A DNA stretch of 49,117 bases. Origin: Psychroflexus sp. (GTDB taxonomy: Bacteria; Bacteroidota; Bacteroidia; Flavobacteriales; Flavobacteriaceae). The DNA is taken from positions 1-49,117 of the forward strand of contig JAKDUG010000003.1 of assembly GCA_030457805.1 (NCBI GenBank), in the 5' to 3' direction. The notes beneath the pieces are model-generated. The model was not told where the DNA came from and searched no databases. It saw only the letters and a list, made by a program, of their open reading frames with translations. Shown here in pieces: positions 34,037-42,802 of this stretch. Numbering within the stretch: position 1 is the stretch's first letter; every line of letters begins with the position of its first letter. The position numbers were made by a program, and so were the translations under genes.

Positions 34037-34065
34037 AATTTTAGCCAATTTTAGCCAATTTCAGC
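34037..34065. repeat. Short tandem repeat at the rmlD stop codon
   Basis: The 10-bp unit AATTTTAGCC occurs twice (34037-34046, 34047-34056), followed by a degenerate AATTTCAGC. The rmlD stop codon lies inside the second copy, so slippage here would alter only the 3' end. Confidence 0.6.
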
Positions 34066-34896
34066 AATGAGGTTGGCTAAACTCTTTTCCCAACTTTTGA
34101 CTTCATAGTTGAAATGCATTGTTAATTTTGACTTATCTAATGTTGAGTTTTCAGGTCTTTTTGCTTTTGTTTCAAAATGAGCAACGGCTTTAACTTCAAG
34201 TGCTGATTTGTATAGCGCCTTGATTTTTAAGGTAAAATCATACCACGTTAAGCTGCCTTTATTGCTGAAGTGATAAATGCCGTAATCTTTCGATTTTTGT
34301 GAGATGAGCCACAAGATAAACGCTGCTAAATCATTTGCATTTGTTGGTGTCCCTTTTTGCTCAGTTGTGATGGAAACCTCTTTTGCATTTTGATCAATTT
34401 GCCCTTTGATAAATGTGAAAAAATTCTTTCCAAATTCAGAATACAACCACGATGTTCGCAAAATAAAGTGTGTTGTTAAATGTTTTTGAATGTGGCGTTC
34501 GCCTTCTAATTTAGAAGCGCCATAAACGTTGATCGGATGCGTCTGATCGTTTTCAGAGTAAGCTGATTTTTTCTGTCCATCAAAAACATAATCAGTTGAA
34601 GGATGTATCAAGACGACCTGGTGTTTTTGACAAAGCTTGGCAAGATGCTCCACCGCTGTTGCATTGACTAAAAAAGCTTTCTCCTTATCTGATTCAGCAC
34701 CTTCTACATCAGTGTAAGCGGCACAATTGACACAATAATCAAAATTATTTTTCTGGAAGTACTTCTCAAGGGTATCAAAGTCAGTGATGTCCAGTGCTTT
34801 TGAATCTTGAAATATAAATTCAGCCTTGATTTGTTTTTCTTTCTTTTGAAAAACTTGTCCTAATTGGCCTTTTGCACCTGTCACGAGAATCTTCAT
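34051..34896 (-). CDS. rfbD: dTDP-4-dehydrorhamnose reductase
   Basis: RmlD makes the last NADPH-dependent step to dTDP-L-rhamnose. The Rossmann glycine motif is GAKGQLGQ (7-14), and the short-chain dehydrogenase catalytic YxxxK reads YGASK near residue 130. The length of 281 residues is typical. Its ATG overlaps the rfbC stop codon by 4 nt, so it is the last gene of the rmlB-rmlC-rmlD series. Confidence 0.94.
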   Translation of the reverse strand: MKILVTGAKGQLGQVFQKKEKQIKAEFIFQDSKALDITDFDTLEKYFQKNNFDYCVNCAAYTDVEGAESDKEKAFLVNATAVEHLAKLCQKHQVVLIHPSTDYVFDGQKKSAYSENDQTHPINVYGASKLEGERHIQKHLTTHFILRTSWLYSEFGKNFFTFIKGQIDQNAKEVSITTEQKGTPTNANDLAAFILWLISQKSKDYGIYHFSNKGSLTWYDFTLKIKALYKSALEVKAVAHFETKAKRPENSTLDKSKLTMHFNYEVKSWEKSLANLIAEIG

Positions 34897-35444
34897 ACCT
34901 GTTCTAAAAATTCAATTAAACTCGGATTTGCAGTATCTTTTTCAGAAACTATCTGTTCGTTATCTGGAATTTGCCAGTCGATATCAAGATCTTTATCAGC
35001 AAAGTAAATACCACGCTCAGCTTCTTGATTGTAATAAGCATCACATTTATAAGCGAAGATGACTTCTTTTGAAAGACATGAAAAACCATGTGCAAAGCCT
35101 TTAGGAACAAAGAGTTGATGGTTGTTTTGGTCGCTTAAACGATAGCTGAAAGTTTGTTTAAAAGTGGGAGAATCAGGACGCAGGTCAACCACCACATCTA
35201 AAACTTCGCCTTTGACAACTCTGACAAGCTTGGCTTGGGATTTATCACCAATTTGAAAGTGTAGGCCGCGAATAGAGCCGTACTGTGAAGTCGATTGATT
35301 GTCTTGCACAAAATCGACTTTATGGCCTATCACTTCTTCAATAATATTTTGTCTAAATGTTTCCATAAAACTGCCACGTTCATCTTTAAAAACACGGGGT
35401 TTTATGATAAAGCAATCGATAAGATCTGTTTTTTCAATTCGCAT
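34893..35444 (-). CDS. rfbC: dTDP-4-dehydrorhamnose 3,5-epimerase
   Basis: RmlC is a cupin-type epimerase acting between RmlB and RmlD. The signature FKDERGSFMETFR (near 19-31) and the metal-free active-site histidine region RGLHFQ (about 60-65) with GFAHGF (about 117-122) are present. I start at the ATG at 35444 (183 residues), which gives the usual MRIEKTDL start and overlaps the rmlB stop codon by one base; the upstream extension lies within rmlB. Confidence 0.94.
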   Translation of the reverse strand: MRIEKTDLIDCFIIKPRVFKDERGSFMETFRQNIIEEVIGHKVDFVQDNQSTSQYGSIRGLHFQIGDKSQAKLVRVVKGEVLDVVVDLRPDSPTFKQTFSYRLSDQNNHQLFVPKGFAHGFSCLSKEVIFAYKCDAYYNQEAERGIYFADKDLDIDWQIPDNEQIVSEKDTANPSLIEFLEQV

Positions 35445-36463
35445 TAAACATTGTATTTTTTGAGATACCACTCAATTGTTTTCCTGATACCAGATTCAAA
35501 ATTTTCATCAGCTGTCCAGCCTAATTCTTGTTCAATTTTGGTGGCGTCAATCGCATATCTGAAATCATGACCTGGGCGGTCACTGACAAATTTGATTTGA
35601 TCCTTGTATGACTTTTCATCATCGCGTGGTGACAATTCGTCTAAAAGTGTACAAATTGCGTCGGCGATATAAAGGTTGTTTCTTTCATTTCTACCACCAA
35701 TATTATAGGTCTCTCCAAAGCTCCCTTTTTCAATAGCAAGCTGAATGCCTTGGCAGTGATCATATACATACAACCAATCTCTGATATTTTGACCATCTCC
35801 ATAAATTGGAATTTGTTCCTTTTGTATGGCCTTGCGGATAATGGTCGGTATTAATTTCTCATCGTGTTGATGTGGGCCGTAATTATTAGAGCAATTGGTT
35901 GTGATAACTGGCATGGCATAGGTGTGGAAATAACTTCTCACTAGAAAATCAGAGGATGCCTTAGAGGCGCTGTATGGGCTGTTAGGAGCGTAGGCTGTCG
36001 TTTCTTTAAATAAACCTGTGCTGCCCAATGTGCCGTAAACTTCATCCGTAGAGACGTGCAGAAATTTGACATCTTTAAACTCTTTTTTAAGTTGATGCGG
36101 ACCCTCCATCCACATTTGATAAGCCTCGTGTAATAAATTGAAAGTTCCAGTGATGTTGGTATCAATAAAGGCAGCAGGATTTGTAATCGAATTATCGACA
36201 TGTGATTCTGCAGCAAAATGAATCACTTGTATGAATTCATATTTTTGAAAAAGCTGTTTTAGCAATTCTTTATCGCAAATATCTCCTTCTACAAAGGTAT
36301 AATTTTGAGCATTTGCAACTTCAATATTGTCAAGATCACCAGCGTAAGTGAGTTTATCGAGATTAATGAAATTGTATTTATTCTCTGGGACAAAGGTGTT
36401 GATGTAATTACTACCAATAAATCCTGCGCCACCAGTGACAAGGATATTACTTCTCTTTTGCAT
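35444..36463 (-). CDS. rfbB: dTDP-glucose 4,6-dehydratase
   Basis: RmlB converts dTDP-glucose to dTDP-4-keto-6-deoxyglucose. It has the NAD-binding GGAGFIGS (10-17) and the catalytic YSASK (about 160-164), with the TDEVYG signature before it. I use the ATG at 36463 (339 residues), which begins MQKRSNILVTGG; an upstream ATG at 36508 adds 15 residues inside the Wzz-like gene and is less likely. The start overlaps that upstream gene by 17 nt. No rmlA (thymidylyltransferase) is present in this window. Confidence 0.94.
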   Translation of the reverse strand: MQKRSNILVTGGAGFIGSNYINTFVPENKYNFINLDKLTYAGDLDNIEVANAQNYTFVEGDICDKELLKQLFQKYEFIQVIHFAAESHVDNSITNPAAFIDTNITGTFNLLHEAYQMWMEGPHQLKKEFKDVKFLHVSTDEVYGTLGSTGLFKETTAYAPNSPYSASKASSDFLVRSYFHTYAMPVITTNCSNNYGPHQHDEKLIPTIIRKAIQKEQIPIYGDGQNIRDWLYVYDHCQGIQLAIEKGSFGETYNIGGRNERNNLYIADAICTLLDELSPRDDEKSYKDQIKFVSDRPGHDFRYAIDATKIEQELGWTADENFESGIRKTIEWYLKKYNV

Positions 36464-37421
36464 ATTGATTTGCTTTTTTGTTGAGGTAAATAACAAATTT
36501 GATTCCAAAAAATAGAACTAGAAATATAAAAGGTAGCGTGATGATTTCATTTGTAAAAGTCGATTCTTCAATCTTTGACGTTTTAGCTTTATCAACAGGC
36601 ATAATAAAGTTTTTTTGAAGGCTCAACTCATTTTCCAACTCATTGATCGACTTTCTTAATTCTATTTTTTGTAGGCTAATATTGGCGATGTTAAGATTGT
36701 TTTCAGAGTTGTAGAAAGAGACTTGATCACCTACTTTTTCATTCAACTTTGATGCATATGCATTTAAAATAACATCGACCTGCTCAATACTTTTTTTGTA
36801 TAAATCAATTGATTCGCGAATATTCTTGATCTCGGTTTTATGAATTTCGGTATAAGAGCTATTATCAAGAAGTTTCTTTTCAATTTTATTAAAAAAGCTA
36901 ATAGCATCTGAATCCTTAGGATGTTTGATTTTGAGTTTATGTAGCTCAGAGTTTCGCAGGATGATTTCCATTAAACCCTCTTGCGTATATGCGCCTTCTT
37001 CCTTGAGAAGTGTGATGTATTCTTTCTCCTCTTTTGTCATATCAGTGACGCGCTCAAGAGGCTTGATACTCAAACTGTATAGCTTCAAAGAGTCTGGATG
37101 CATATTCATTTCATCGGCGAGCGCTTCAGTTTTGTTTTTAATTTCCCAATTGATCTCATTGATCGATTCGTAGAGGTAATCCTGACTGTCGTAAAAACTG
37201 TGTAAAGTGACTGATGATTCGGTGTGAACTTTTGTGTTTCTGTCAATAAAAAAGCCTATTGCAGCACCAAGAACAATCAGAACAACAATTGTAATTGCAT
37301 ACCTTTTTAGAAAAAGGAAAAGCATTAGAAACAGTTGTCCGATTTTTAAAAATCCTCTTTTAATAAGCTTGAAAAGATCACCTAGATCAATTTCTTCATT
37401 ATTATTTTCTTGCATCTTCAA
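36447..37421 (-). CDS. Wzz-like polysaccharide chain-length determinant protein
   Basis: The 324-residue protein has an N-terminal membrane region (about 30-59, second helix ending at IGFFIDR) and a C-terminal helix (about 293-312), with a long coiled-coil-like periplasmic middle. This two-helix layout is that of Wzz/PCP proteins that set O-antigen or capsule length. The usual C-terminal proline-glycine motif is not evident, so it is a divergent member. It overlaps both neighbours (20 nt with the upstream gene, 17 nt with rmlB), indicating tight coupling. Confidence 0.68.
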   Translation of the reverse strand: MKMQENNNEEIDLGDLFKLIKRGFLKIGQLFLMLFLFLKRYAITIVVLIVLGAAIGFFIDRNTKVHTESSVTLHSFYDSQDYLYESINEINWEIKNKTEALADEMNMHPDSLKLYSLSIKPLERVTDMTKEEKEYITLLKEEGAYTQEGLMEIILRNSELHKLKIKHPKDSDAISFFNKIEKKLLDNSSYTEIHKTEIKNIRESIDLYKKSIEQVDVILNAYASKLNEKVGDQVSFYNSENNLNIANISLQKIELRKSINELENELSLQKNFIMPVDKAKTSKIEESTFTNEIITLPFIFLVLFFGIKFVIYLNKKANQYAKEK

Positions 37422-39096
37422 ATATTTGGTTAAGTATTTTCTCTGTAATTAAGTAAGTGGGCTTAACACCAGTTGTTCCTAATCCGCCAGAAGCTAGGGT
37501 CGATCCAGTCTCTAAAGGATTATCACTTGCATAGTAAGCATACCTGACTTTGACATCTGGATGAATGTTGCCACGGAGTTTTGAGGCTGCCTGAATTGCT
37601 TTTTGGTAATGTGCACCTTCCATTTCTAGGCCAATAACACGCCATGTTGAGTCATGGAAGAATTTTAATAAATCTTTATTTTGTAATGATGTTCCTAAAA
37701 CGGTAATCATTGCGCCGTCAAAAACTTGTAAGCCTTGACCTTCAAAATCTGACTTTAGGAGTTCATTTTTAAAAGGATAATTATCTGCTGTCCCTTCAAA
37801 CAAATGTGCGTTTGGGATCATTAAATCACCTTTTCCGCCTTCTAATATGCCAGCTTTTCCCATAAGAGAAACCGAGTCAACATTCATGTGATGAACTTGT
37901 CCATTTTCAGCTGTGTAAGGTTTGAGGAGTTCATCCATCGTTTCATAAGCTTGCTCACCAAAAGCGTAATCCATCACGATAATAACGGGTGCGTTTTTAG
38001 AAGATTTTAATTGAAATTTCTCTTCGGGATGTTCAATTTTTGCGGTGTCAAAAATTTGTACATTGATATTTGTGCCGCTTGCATCTTTAAGATAAAATGT
38101 ACCTTTAGAGAAAGCTTCTTCTTGGACAGCATTTCTGATCTCTTGGTTTTCATCATTGCTCAAAGCTTCATAAACTTCAAAACGCGTTTTGTCTTTGCAC
38201 ATCTCCTTTAGTGCAATTGGTGCAAAAAGCGTGTTCATGACGCTGTGCATATTTGCACTAATGATATGGATTGGACGATCGTATAAATCCTGTTCCCAAA
38301 GCGTATATTTAATTTTTTGAGCCCAAACTTCGCCGTGAATATGATGTCCTAATCGCTCTCTTAAAACAGGACTAAAAGTAATTGTTCTTTTTTCTTCCTG
38401 AACAATTTCACGCATAGCCAATCTGCCGAGGTTATAGATCAGGTGTAAAAATTTATCTGGGTTTTGCGGTGTTGCAAATTTATCATAAACGCTAACCAGT
38501 TCTTCAAAGGTGCGCCCCAAAATGTTGGCAGTATGTGTGATGGCAACTTCACGATCAATTTGATTGAGTTGATCTCCTTTCTTTATGAAATTTTCAAGCT
38601 TCAGCCAATCACGAGACACATTGAGTTCTTTATCAATGATAATGTACTTGATGATTTTATGCGACTCGATAAACAAGAAAGTCAGGTGCGTTAAAATATC
38701 GTAGATCTCAGAACGTCCACGTGTGATCTCGATATTCATTTGCTCATCGTCTATGCGATAGCAATTACGGCGTCTTTTGGCTGGAATAATAGGTTTAAAG
38801 TGTGAGTCTGTGTAGCCTTCATCACTTGTCAGGTTTATAAAACGACATTCTTCAATGCCTTTGGGTAAGCGTTCTATGACGTAAAGAAGGCCATTAAGTT
38901 CAATTTTGTCTTCTGCAATTGTCCCGTAAATCTCGGGTCTTAAAGTCAAAAGTGCTTCGCGAAGTGTTTCTCCAGAAACGCCCATGGGTTTATAAAAGCC
39001 ACGTATAAAAAGGTGACGCATTGTGATGTACAAGCGCTCTATTGCATTTGTGCTTTCTTGCGCTCTATTTCTGCCTATATGTTTGATAACTCTCAT
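37402..39096 (-). CDS. Uncharacterised protein with nucleosidase/phosphorylase-like C-terminal half
   Basis: The first 270 residues match nothing I recognise. The C-terminal part has motifs in the order found in purine nucleoside phosphorylase/MTA nucleosidase enzymes: GKAGIL (413-418), GDLMIPNAHLFEG (423-435), GTSLQ (468-472) and EMEGAHY (491-497), where the family's ribose-binding Met-Glu would be M492 and E493. The ribose-binding part thus looks intact. It lies between the GH3 gene and the Wzz-like gene and overlaps the latter by 20 nt. A substrate other than a free nucleoside is possible given the extra N-terminal half. Confidence 0.7.
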   Translation of the reverse strand: MRVIKHIGRNRAQESTNAIERLYITMRHLFIRGFYKPMGVSGETLREALLTLRPEIYGTIAEDKIELNGLLYVIERLPKGIEECRFINLTSDEGYTDSHFKPIIPAKRRRNCYRIDDEQMNIEITRGRSEIYDILTHLTFLFIESHKIIKYIIIDKELNVSRDWLKLENFIKKGDQLNQIDREVAITHTANILGRTFEELVSVYDKFATPQNPDKFLHLIYNLGRLAMREIVQEEKRTITFSPVLRERLGHHIHGEVWAQKIKYTLWEQDLYDRPIHIISANMHSVMNTLFAPIALKEMCKDKTRFEVYEALSNDENQEIRNAVQEEAFSKGTFYLKDASGTNINVQIFDTAKIEHPEEKFQLKSSKNAPVIIVMDYAFGEQAYETMDELLKPYTAENGQVHHMNVDSVSLMGKAGILEGGKGDLMIPNAHLFEGTADNYPFKNELLKSDFEGQGLQVFDGAMITVLGTSLQNKDLLKFFHDSTWRVIGLEMEGAHYQKAIQAASKLRGNIHPDVKVRYAYYASDNPLETGSTLASGGLGTTGVKPTYLITEKILNQIFEDARK

Positions 39097-39126
39097 GTTT
39101 TTAATTAGATCGGTAAATGTAAATAA

Positions 39127-40620
39127 TTATATGCTAATTTTTTCTAACTCTTCAGCAATCTTTCTATCGTTAGACAAGCGGGGGACTTTATTCTGACCGC
39201 CTAATTTACCTAAACTTTTCATATATCTCGCAAAGCTATCTTTTGGCAGAGATGTGATTTTTAAGCAAGCCAACATTTGTCCGTCTCTCAAATCTTTGTA
39301 ATAAGAGTTTTGGTTTTGTAAATTTTGATCAATTGCCTGTGTGAATTTTTCTATATCAGCAGGTTTTTTTTCAAATTCAATGAGCCATTCATGGTGTGCA
39401 AGGCCTTCTTGAGGATGGAGTTGAGGTGCTACAGTAAATTCTGTGATTTGTGGCTGAAACTCTTCTTGCGCTTTTTCTAAAGCACGTTCAATTTCTTTGG
39501 CAATCACATGTTCCCCAAAAGCAGATGTAAAATGTTTGATGCGTCCAGAAACAGTAATTCGGTATGGTTTTGTGCTTGTGAAAATGACAGTATCACCAAG
39601 GTTGTAACGCCATAAACCTGCAGTGGTTGAAATGATCATGACATAATTGACATTAATTTCAACATTTTTGATTGTATAGATCTCAGGAGCTGTATCAAAA
39701 AATTTTTCAACTTTAATGAATTCATAAAAAATGCCAGAATTGAGCAGCAGCAGCATATCATCTCTTTCTTGGACATCTTGAAAAGCAAAAAAACCTTCAG
39801 AAGCAGGATAAAGCTCAATACTTGGCATTTTGCGACCAATGAGGGCTTCGAATTTTGAGCGATAAGGTTCGTAATTGACACCTCCGTAAATAAAAAGTTC
39901 TAAGTTTTTATAGAGATCTCCAATCTTTTGATCAGATTGTTCGTAGAGTTTTTCAAAATAGCTCTGCACCCAAGATGGAATACCACCGATGACAGTCATA
40001 TCTTGGTCAATGGTTTCATCAATCACTTTCTGAAGCTTTGTTTCCCAATCTTCAATACAATTGGTTTCCCAGCTCGGCAAACGATTACGCTGTAAATAAT
40101 TAGGAATGAAATGTGCTGAAATACCTGATAATCTACCCAATTTAATGCCGTTTTGCTCTTCGAGGATGGGACTGCCTTGTAGGAAAATCATTTTCCCATC
40201 TATAAACTTTGAGCGCCCAGTTTCTGCGATATAATATAAAATCGCATTTCGAGCTGCATCAATATGTGTTGGCATAGATTCTTTAGTGAGCGGAATATAT
40301 TTTGCACCACTTGTTGTGCCAGATGTTTTGGCAAAGTAAAGTGGTTTTCCAGGCCAAAGAACAGATGTTTCGCCAGCAACAACACGGTCAACATAAGGTT
40401 TTAAACCTTCGTAATCACGGATAGGAACTTGCTGCTGGAAATCTGTAAAGTTTTGAATCTGTTCAAAATTATGGTCTTTCCCAAAGGCCGTGTTCTTCGC
40501 CTTTTGTATTAGATTTTCAAAAACATCTTGTTGTGTTTTGACCGGTTGATCAATCCATTTTTGCATTTTCTTTTTAATACGTGCGGCAAAAATTTTAGCA
40601 GCAAAAGTTTTTATTGACAT
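39127..40620 (-). CDS. GH3 family acyl-adenylating enzyme
   Basis: GH3 enzymes (named after plant auxin-amino acid synthetases) activate an acid with ATP and join it to an amino acid. The ATP-binding motif is TSGTTSGAKYIPLT (99-112), and the family motifs YGGVNYEPY (about 269-277) and YPASEG (about 294-299) are present. The length of 497 residues is normal for bacterial members. In Bacteroidota these are common but have no established substrate. It lies 8 nt downstream of the M23 peptidase gene and 30 nt upstream of the nucleosidase-like gene, suggesting a link to the cell envelope. Confidence 0.88.
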   Translation of the reverse strand: MSIKTFAAKIFAARIKKKMQKWIDQPVKTQQDVFENLIQKAKNTAFGKDHNFEQIQNFTDFQQQVPIRDYEGLKPYVDRVVAGETSVLWPGKPLYFAKTSGTTSGAKYIPLTKESMPTHIDAARNAILYYIAETGRSKFIDGKMIFLQGSPILEEQNGIKLGRLSGISAHFIPNYLQRNRLPSWETNCIEDWETKLQKVIDETIDQDMTVIGGIPSWVQSYFEKLYEQSDQKIGDLYKNLELFIYGGVNYEPYRSKFEALIGRKMPSIELYPASEGFFAFQDVQERDDMLLLLNSGIFYEFIKVEKFFDTAPEIYTIKNVEINVNYVMIISTTAGLWRYNLGDTVIFTSTKPYRITVSGRIKHFTSAFGEHVIAKEIERALEKAQEEFQPQITEFTVAPQLHPQEGLAHHEWLIEFEKKPADIEKFTQAIDQNLQNQNSYYKDLRDGQMLACLKITSLPKDSFARYMKSLGKLGGQNKVPRLSNDRKIAEELEKISI

Positions 40621-40628
40621 ACTTTTTT

Positions 40629-41501
40629 TTAATCTTCAAATGTTATGTAATCACGTGGATCAACAGGGTATCCGTCAAGCCAAAGTTCAAAATGTAAATG
40701 TGGACCTGTTGTGATTTCGCCTGTGTTTCCTGTAATGGCAACAACTTCTCCAGTTTTGACCAAATCACCTTGGTCTTTTAAAAGTTCAGCGTTGTGTTTA
40801 TAAGCTGAAATTAATCCAAAACTGTGCTCAATAATGAGAACATAACCAGTACTTGGCGTCCATTCCGAAAAGATGACTGTGCCATCAGCAGTTGCTTTGA
40901 TGGGCGTGTCTTTTTCAGTGACAATATCAACAGCGTAATGTTTGATCTCTACATCATAGTCTGCTGTAATCCGGCCATTGACAGGCGGGAATAGATTTAA
41001 TTCTGTTTTGCGAACAGCACTTTCAAGCAAGTTAAATTTATCTTTTTTCTCAACCTCTTCTCTGAGTTCTTGTTCTTCAGATGATGCTGAAAAATCAATA
41101 TTTTTTGGTGAAACATTACTCGTGTTAAGGACGGTATCGGTTTGCTGGTCGATGGAACTGAGTTCTCCCGTTAAAACTTTTTTAATCGAACTGTAATACG
41201 CGTTGTTGCGTTGGACCACACCTTCAAGAGAATCTACTTGCAATGTCAGCCGAGTGGCTTTTTCTTTTAAAGCAATTGACGAGTAGCCTGGTATGTATTC
41301 TTTGAGCGGTGTAAATGCAATTAAAAGAATGGTAAAGGTCACAAGCAAAATGCTAAATAAAGTGGTAAAGCTGATGACATTGAGTCGCGTCAGCTTAAAG
41401 GAAAGTTTTTCTTCAAAAGTATCCTCGTTCAAAATCACAAGGCGATACTTGTGAATGAGCTTTTGTGATAGCTTTCTCTCTGTCTTTTTCTTTTTTGCCA
41501 T
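40629..41501 (-). CDS. M23 (LytM) family peptidoglycan endopeptidase
   Basis: This membrane-anchored murein hydrolase has a transmembrane helix at about 43-64. A short coiled coil (about 80-110) precedes the LytM domain (about 170-285). The zinc ligands are intact: H188 and D192 in HYAVD, and HLH at 268-270 in GPHLHFELW, so it should be enzymatically active. The length of 290 residues is usual for flavobacterial members. A TATCTTTG promoter lies 18 nt upstream; the GH3 gene follows after 8 nt. Confidence 0.9.
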   Translation of the reverse strand: MAKKKKTERKLSQKLIHKYRLVILNEDTFEEKLSFKLTRLNVISFTTLFSILLVTFTILLIAFTPLKEYIPGYSSIALKEKATRLTLQVDSLEGVVQRNNAYYSSIKKVLTGELSSIDQQTDTVLNTSNVSPKNIDFSASSEEQELREEVEKKDKFNLLESAVRKTELNLFPPVNGRITADYDVEIKHYAVDIVTEKDTPIKATADGTVIFSEWTPSTGYVLIIEHSFGLISAYKHNAELLKDQGDLVKTGEVVAITGNTGEITTGPHLHFELWLDGYPVDPRDYITFED

Positions 41502-41519
41502 AATTTGGTTTCACTTCCA

Positions 41520-41527
41520 CAAAGATA
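41520..41527 (-). promoter_or_regulatory. Promoter -7 element of the M23 peptidase gene (TATCTTTG)
   Basis: Minus-strand TATCTTTG, an exact TAnnTTTG match, ends 18 nt before the ATG at 41501; it would drive the whole M23 to rmlD run. Confidence 0.6.
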
Positions 41528-41566
41528 GGTTGAGCAAATTTATGATAGTTTTCATTGTCTAAACCC

Positions 41567-41594
41567 TTGTTTTATATTTTTATTAGTAATTTTG
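41567..41594 (+). promoter_or_regulatory. tatA promoter
   Basis: TTG (41567-41569), 17 nt, then TAATTTTG (41587-41594), is a good Bacteroidota promoter, 17 nt before the tatA ATG. Confidence 0.65.
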
Positions 41595-41611
41595 CATTAG
41601 AATTTTAACCA

Positions 41612-41812
41612 ATGCATATGCTACATGTTATTTTAGGAATGGTCGGACCTTGGCAATGGGTGATTATTGGCGTCGCGATTTTATTACTTTTTGGCGGTAA
41701 AAAGATCCCTGAGTTGATGAGAGGTCTGGGAAGCGGAATTAAAGAATTTAAAGATGCTTCTAAAGAAGATGAGGATGGATCAGATAAGGATGGTTCAAAC
41801 ACTTTGAAATAA
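41612..41812 (+). CDS. tatA: Twin-arginine translocase subunit TatA
   Basis: TatA forms the export pore for folded, twin-arginine proteins. The 66-residue protein has a single helix (about 13-27) followed by FGGKKIPELMRGLGSGIKEFK, the FGxKKlPelargLGkgirefk amphipathic helix of the family. ATG at 41612 gives MHMLH; a second ATG two codons later is equally usable. TatC is not in this window. It ends before a hairpin terminator. Confidence 0.93.
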   Translation: MHMLHVILGMVGPWQWVIIGVAILLLFGGKKIPELMRGLGSGIKEFKDASKEDEDGSDKDGSNTLK

Positions 41813-41842
41813 AAGAGAAACTTCCAAAACGGAGAAATATGT

Positions 41843-41873
41843 AAACCTGAGTCTGAATGGCTTGGGTTTTTTT
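41843..41873 (+). terminator. tatA terminator
   Basis: AAACCTGAG (41843-41851) pairs with CTTGGGTTT (41861-41869, two G-U pairs) around a 9-nt loop, followed by more T. It runs into the lpxH stop codon at 41872. Confidence 0.7.
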
Positions 41874-42627
41874 AGTCCCACTTTTTGAGTTCAAATTTGT
41901 CGCCATCAAATACGCCATAGGTATAATGCACAATCCAGTCACCGAGATTGTGATAAGTTGACTTAGGCCCAACTTTTATCTCCATGGGTAAATGTCGATG
42001 TCCAAAAATGAAATGATCCCAATGTTTTTCTTCTAATTTTTTCTTGGCGTAAAGCGCCAGCCACTCTTGGTCTTCCCCCAGAAATTTCGCATCCTCATCA
42101 CCCGATATCAATTTGTTTTTAACAGAAAGATGTTTGGCCAGTCGCACACCAATATCTGGATGAAGCCAGCGGTAAAGCCATTTTGAAAAAGGATTTGTAA
42201 AAACTTTTTTCATGCGTTTATAGCCCAAATCACCAGGGCCTAAACCATCGCCATGACCTATTAAAAAGTGTTTATCATTGTAGACAAATTTTTGTGGTTT
42301 ATGAAAAACTTCAATCCCGAGTTCTTTTTGAAAGTAGTCATCCATCCATAAATCGTGGTTGCCCACAAAAAAGAAAATGGGAATGCCGCTGTCTGAGATT
42401 TCAGCGAGTTTACCCAAAGTTCTGACAAAACCTTTCGGAACAACTTCTTTGTACTCAAACCAAAAGTCAAAAAGATCACCCAGTAGAAAAATTGCTGCCG
42501 CATCTTCTTTAGCTTTATCTAAAAAAGCGACAAATTTCTTTTCGCGAATTAAGCTTTCATCTTGATTCGGAGCGCCTAAATGGTTGTCGGACGCAAAGTA
42601 TATCTTTTTACCTTCGGGAATTTGCAT
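41872..42627 (-). CDS. lpxH: UDP-2,3-diacylglucosamine diphosphatase LpxH
   Basis: LpxH cleaves UDP-2,3-diacylglucosamine in lipid A synthesis. All metal motifs are present: DNH at 14-16, GDLFD (50-54), GNHD (89-92), GHGD (124-127) and GHRH near the C-terminus. The length of 251 residues is typical. Note the contrast with the PdeM-like protein at 3762-4403, whose equivalents are mutated. A TATATTTG promoter element lies 17 nt upstream. Confidence 0.9.
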   Translation of the reverse strand: MQIPEGKKIYFASDNHLGAPNQDESLIREKKFVAFLDKAKEDAAAIFLLGDLFDFWFEYKEVVPKGFVRTLGKLAEISDSGIPIFFFVGNHDLWMDDYFQKELGIEVFHKPQKFVYNDKHFLIGHGDGLGPGDLGYKRMKKVFTNPFSKWLYRWLHPDIGVRLAKHLSVKNKLISGDEDAKFLGEDQEWLALYAKKKLEEKHWDHFIFGHRHLPMEIKVGPKSTYHNLGDWIVHYTYGVFDGDKFELKKWD

Positions 42628-42644
42628 AGTTCAAAATCAATTGT

Positions 42645-42652
42645 CAAATATA
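42645..42652 (-). promoter_or_regulatory. lpxH promoter -7 element (TATATTTG)
   Basis: Minus-strand TATATTTG ends 17 nt before the lpxH ATG at 42627. The 175-nt gap to 42803 shows this and the divergent promoter, and no gene. Confidence 0.6.
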
Positions 42653-42780
42653 CTGAAAGCAAAACTTTTGATATGTGCTTTTTTATCAGAAATAACAAGA
42701 CTCGTTTTCCAATAAAAAAAAGATGATATGGCTTTACGCTAAAAAAATCTAAAATGTCGTTTCTTACTTTATGACTCTTA

Positions 42781-42788
42781 TATCTTTG
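42781..42788 (+). promoter_or_regulatory. GIN-domain gene promoter -7 element (TATCTTTG)
   Basis: TATCTTTG matches TAnnTTTG exactly and ends 14 nt before the ATG at 42803. Confidence 0.6.
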
Positions 42789-42802
42789 TTTTAAAAAAAA
42801 CC

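Noticed and set aside
35445-35471. Upstream RmlC start at 35471
   Set aside because: It would start inside rmlB; the ATG at 35444 gives the usual N-terminus and a 1-nt overlap with the rmlB stop codon.
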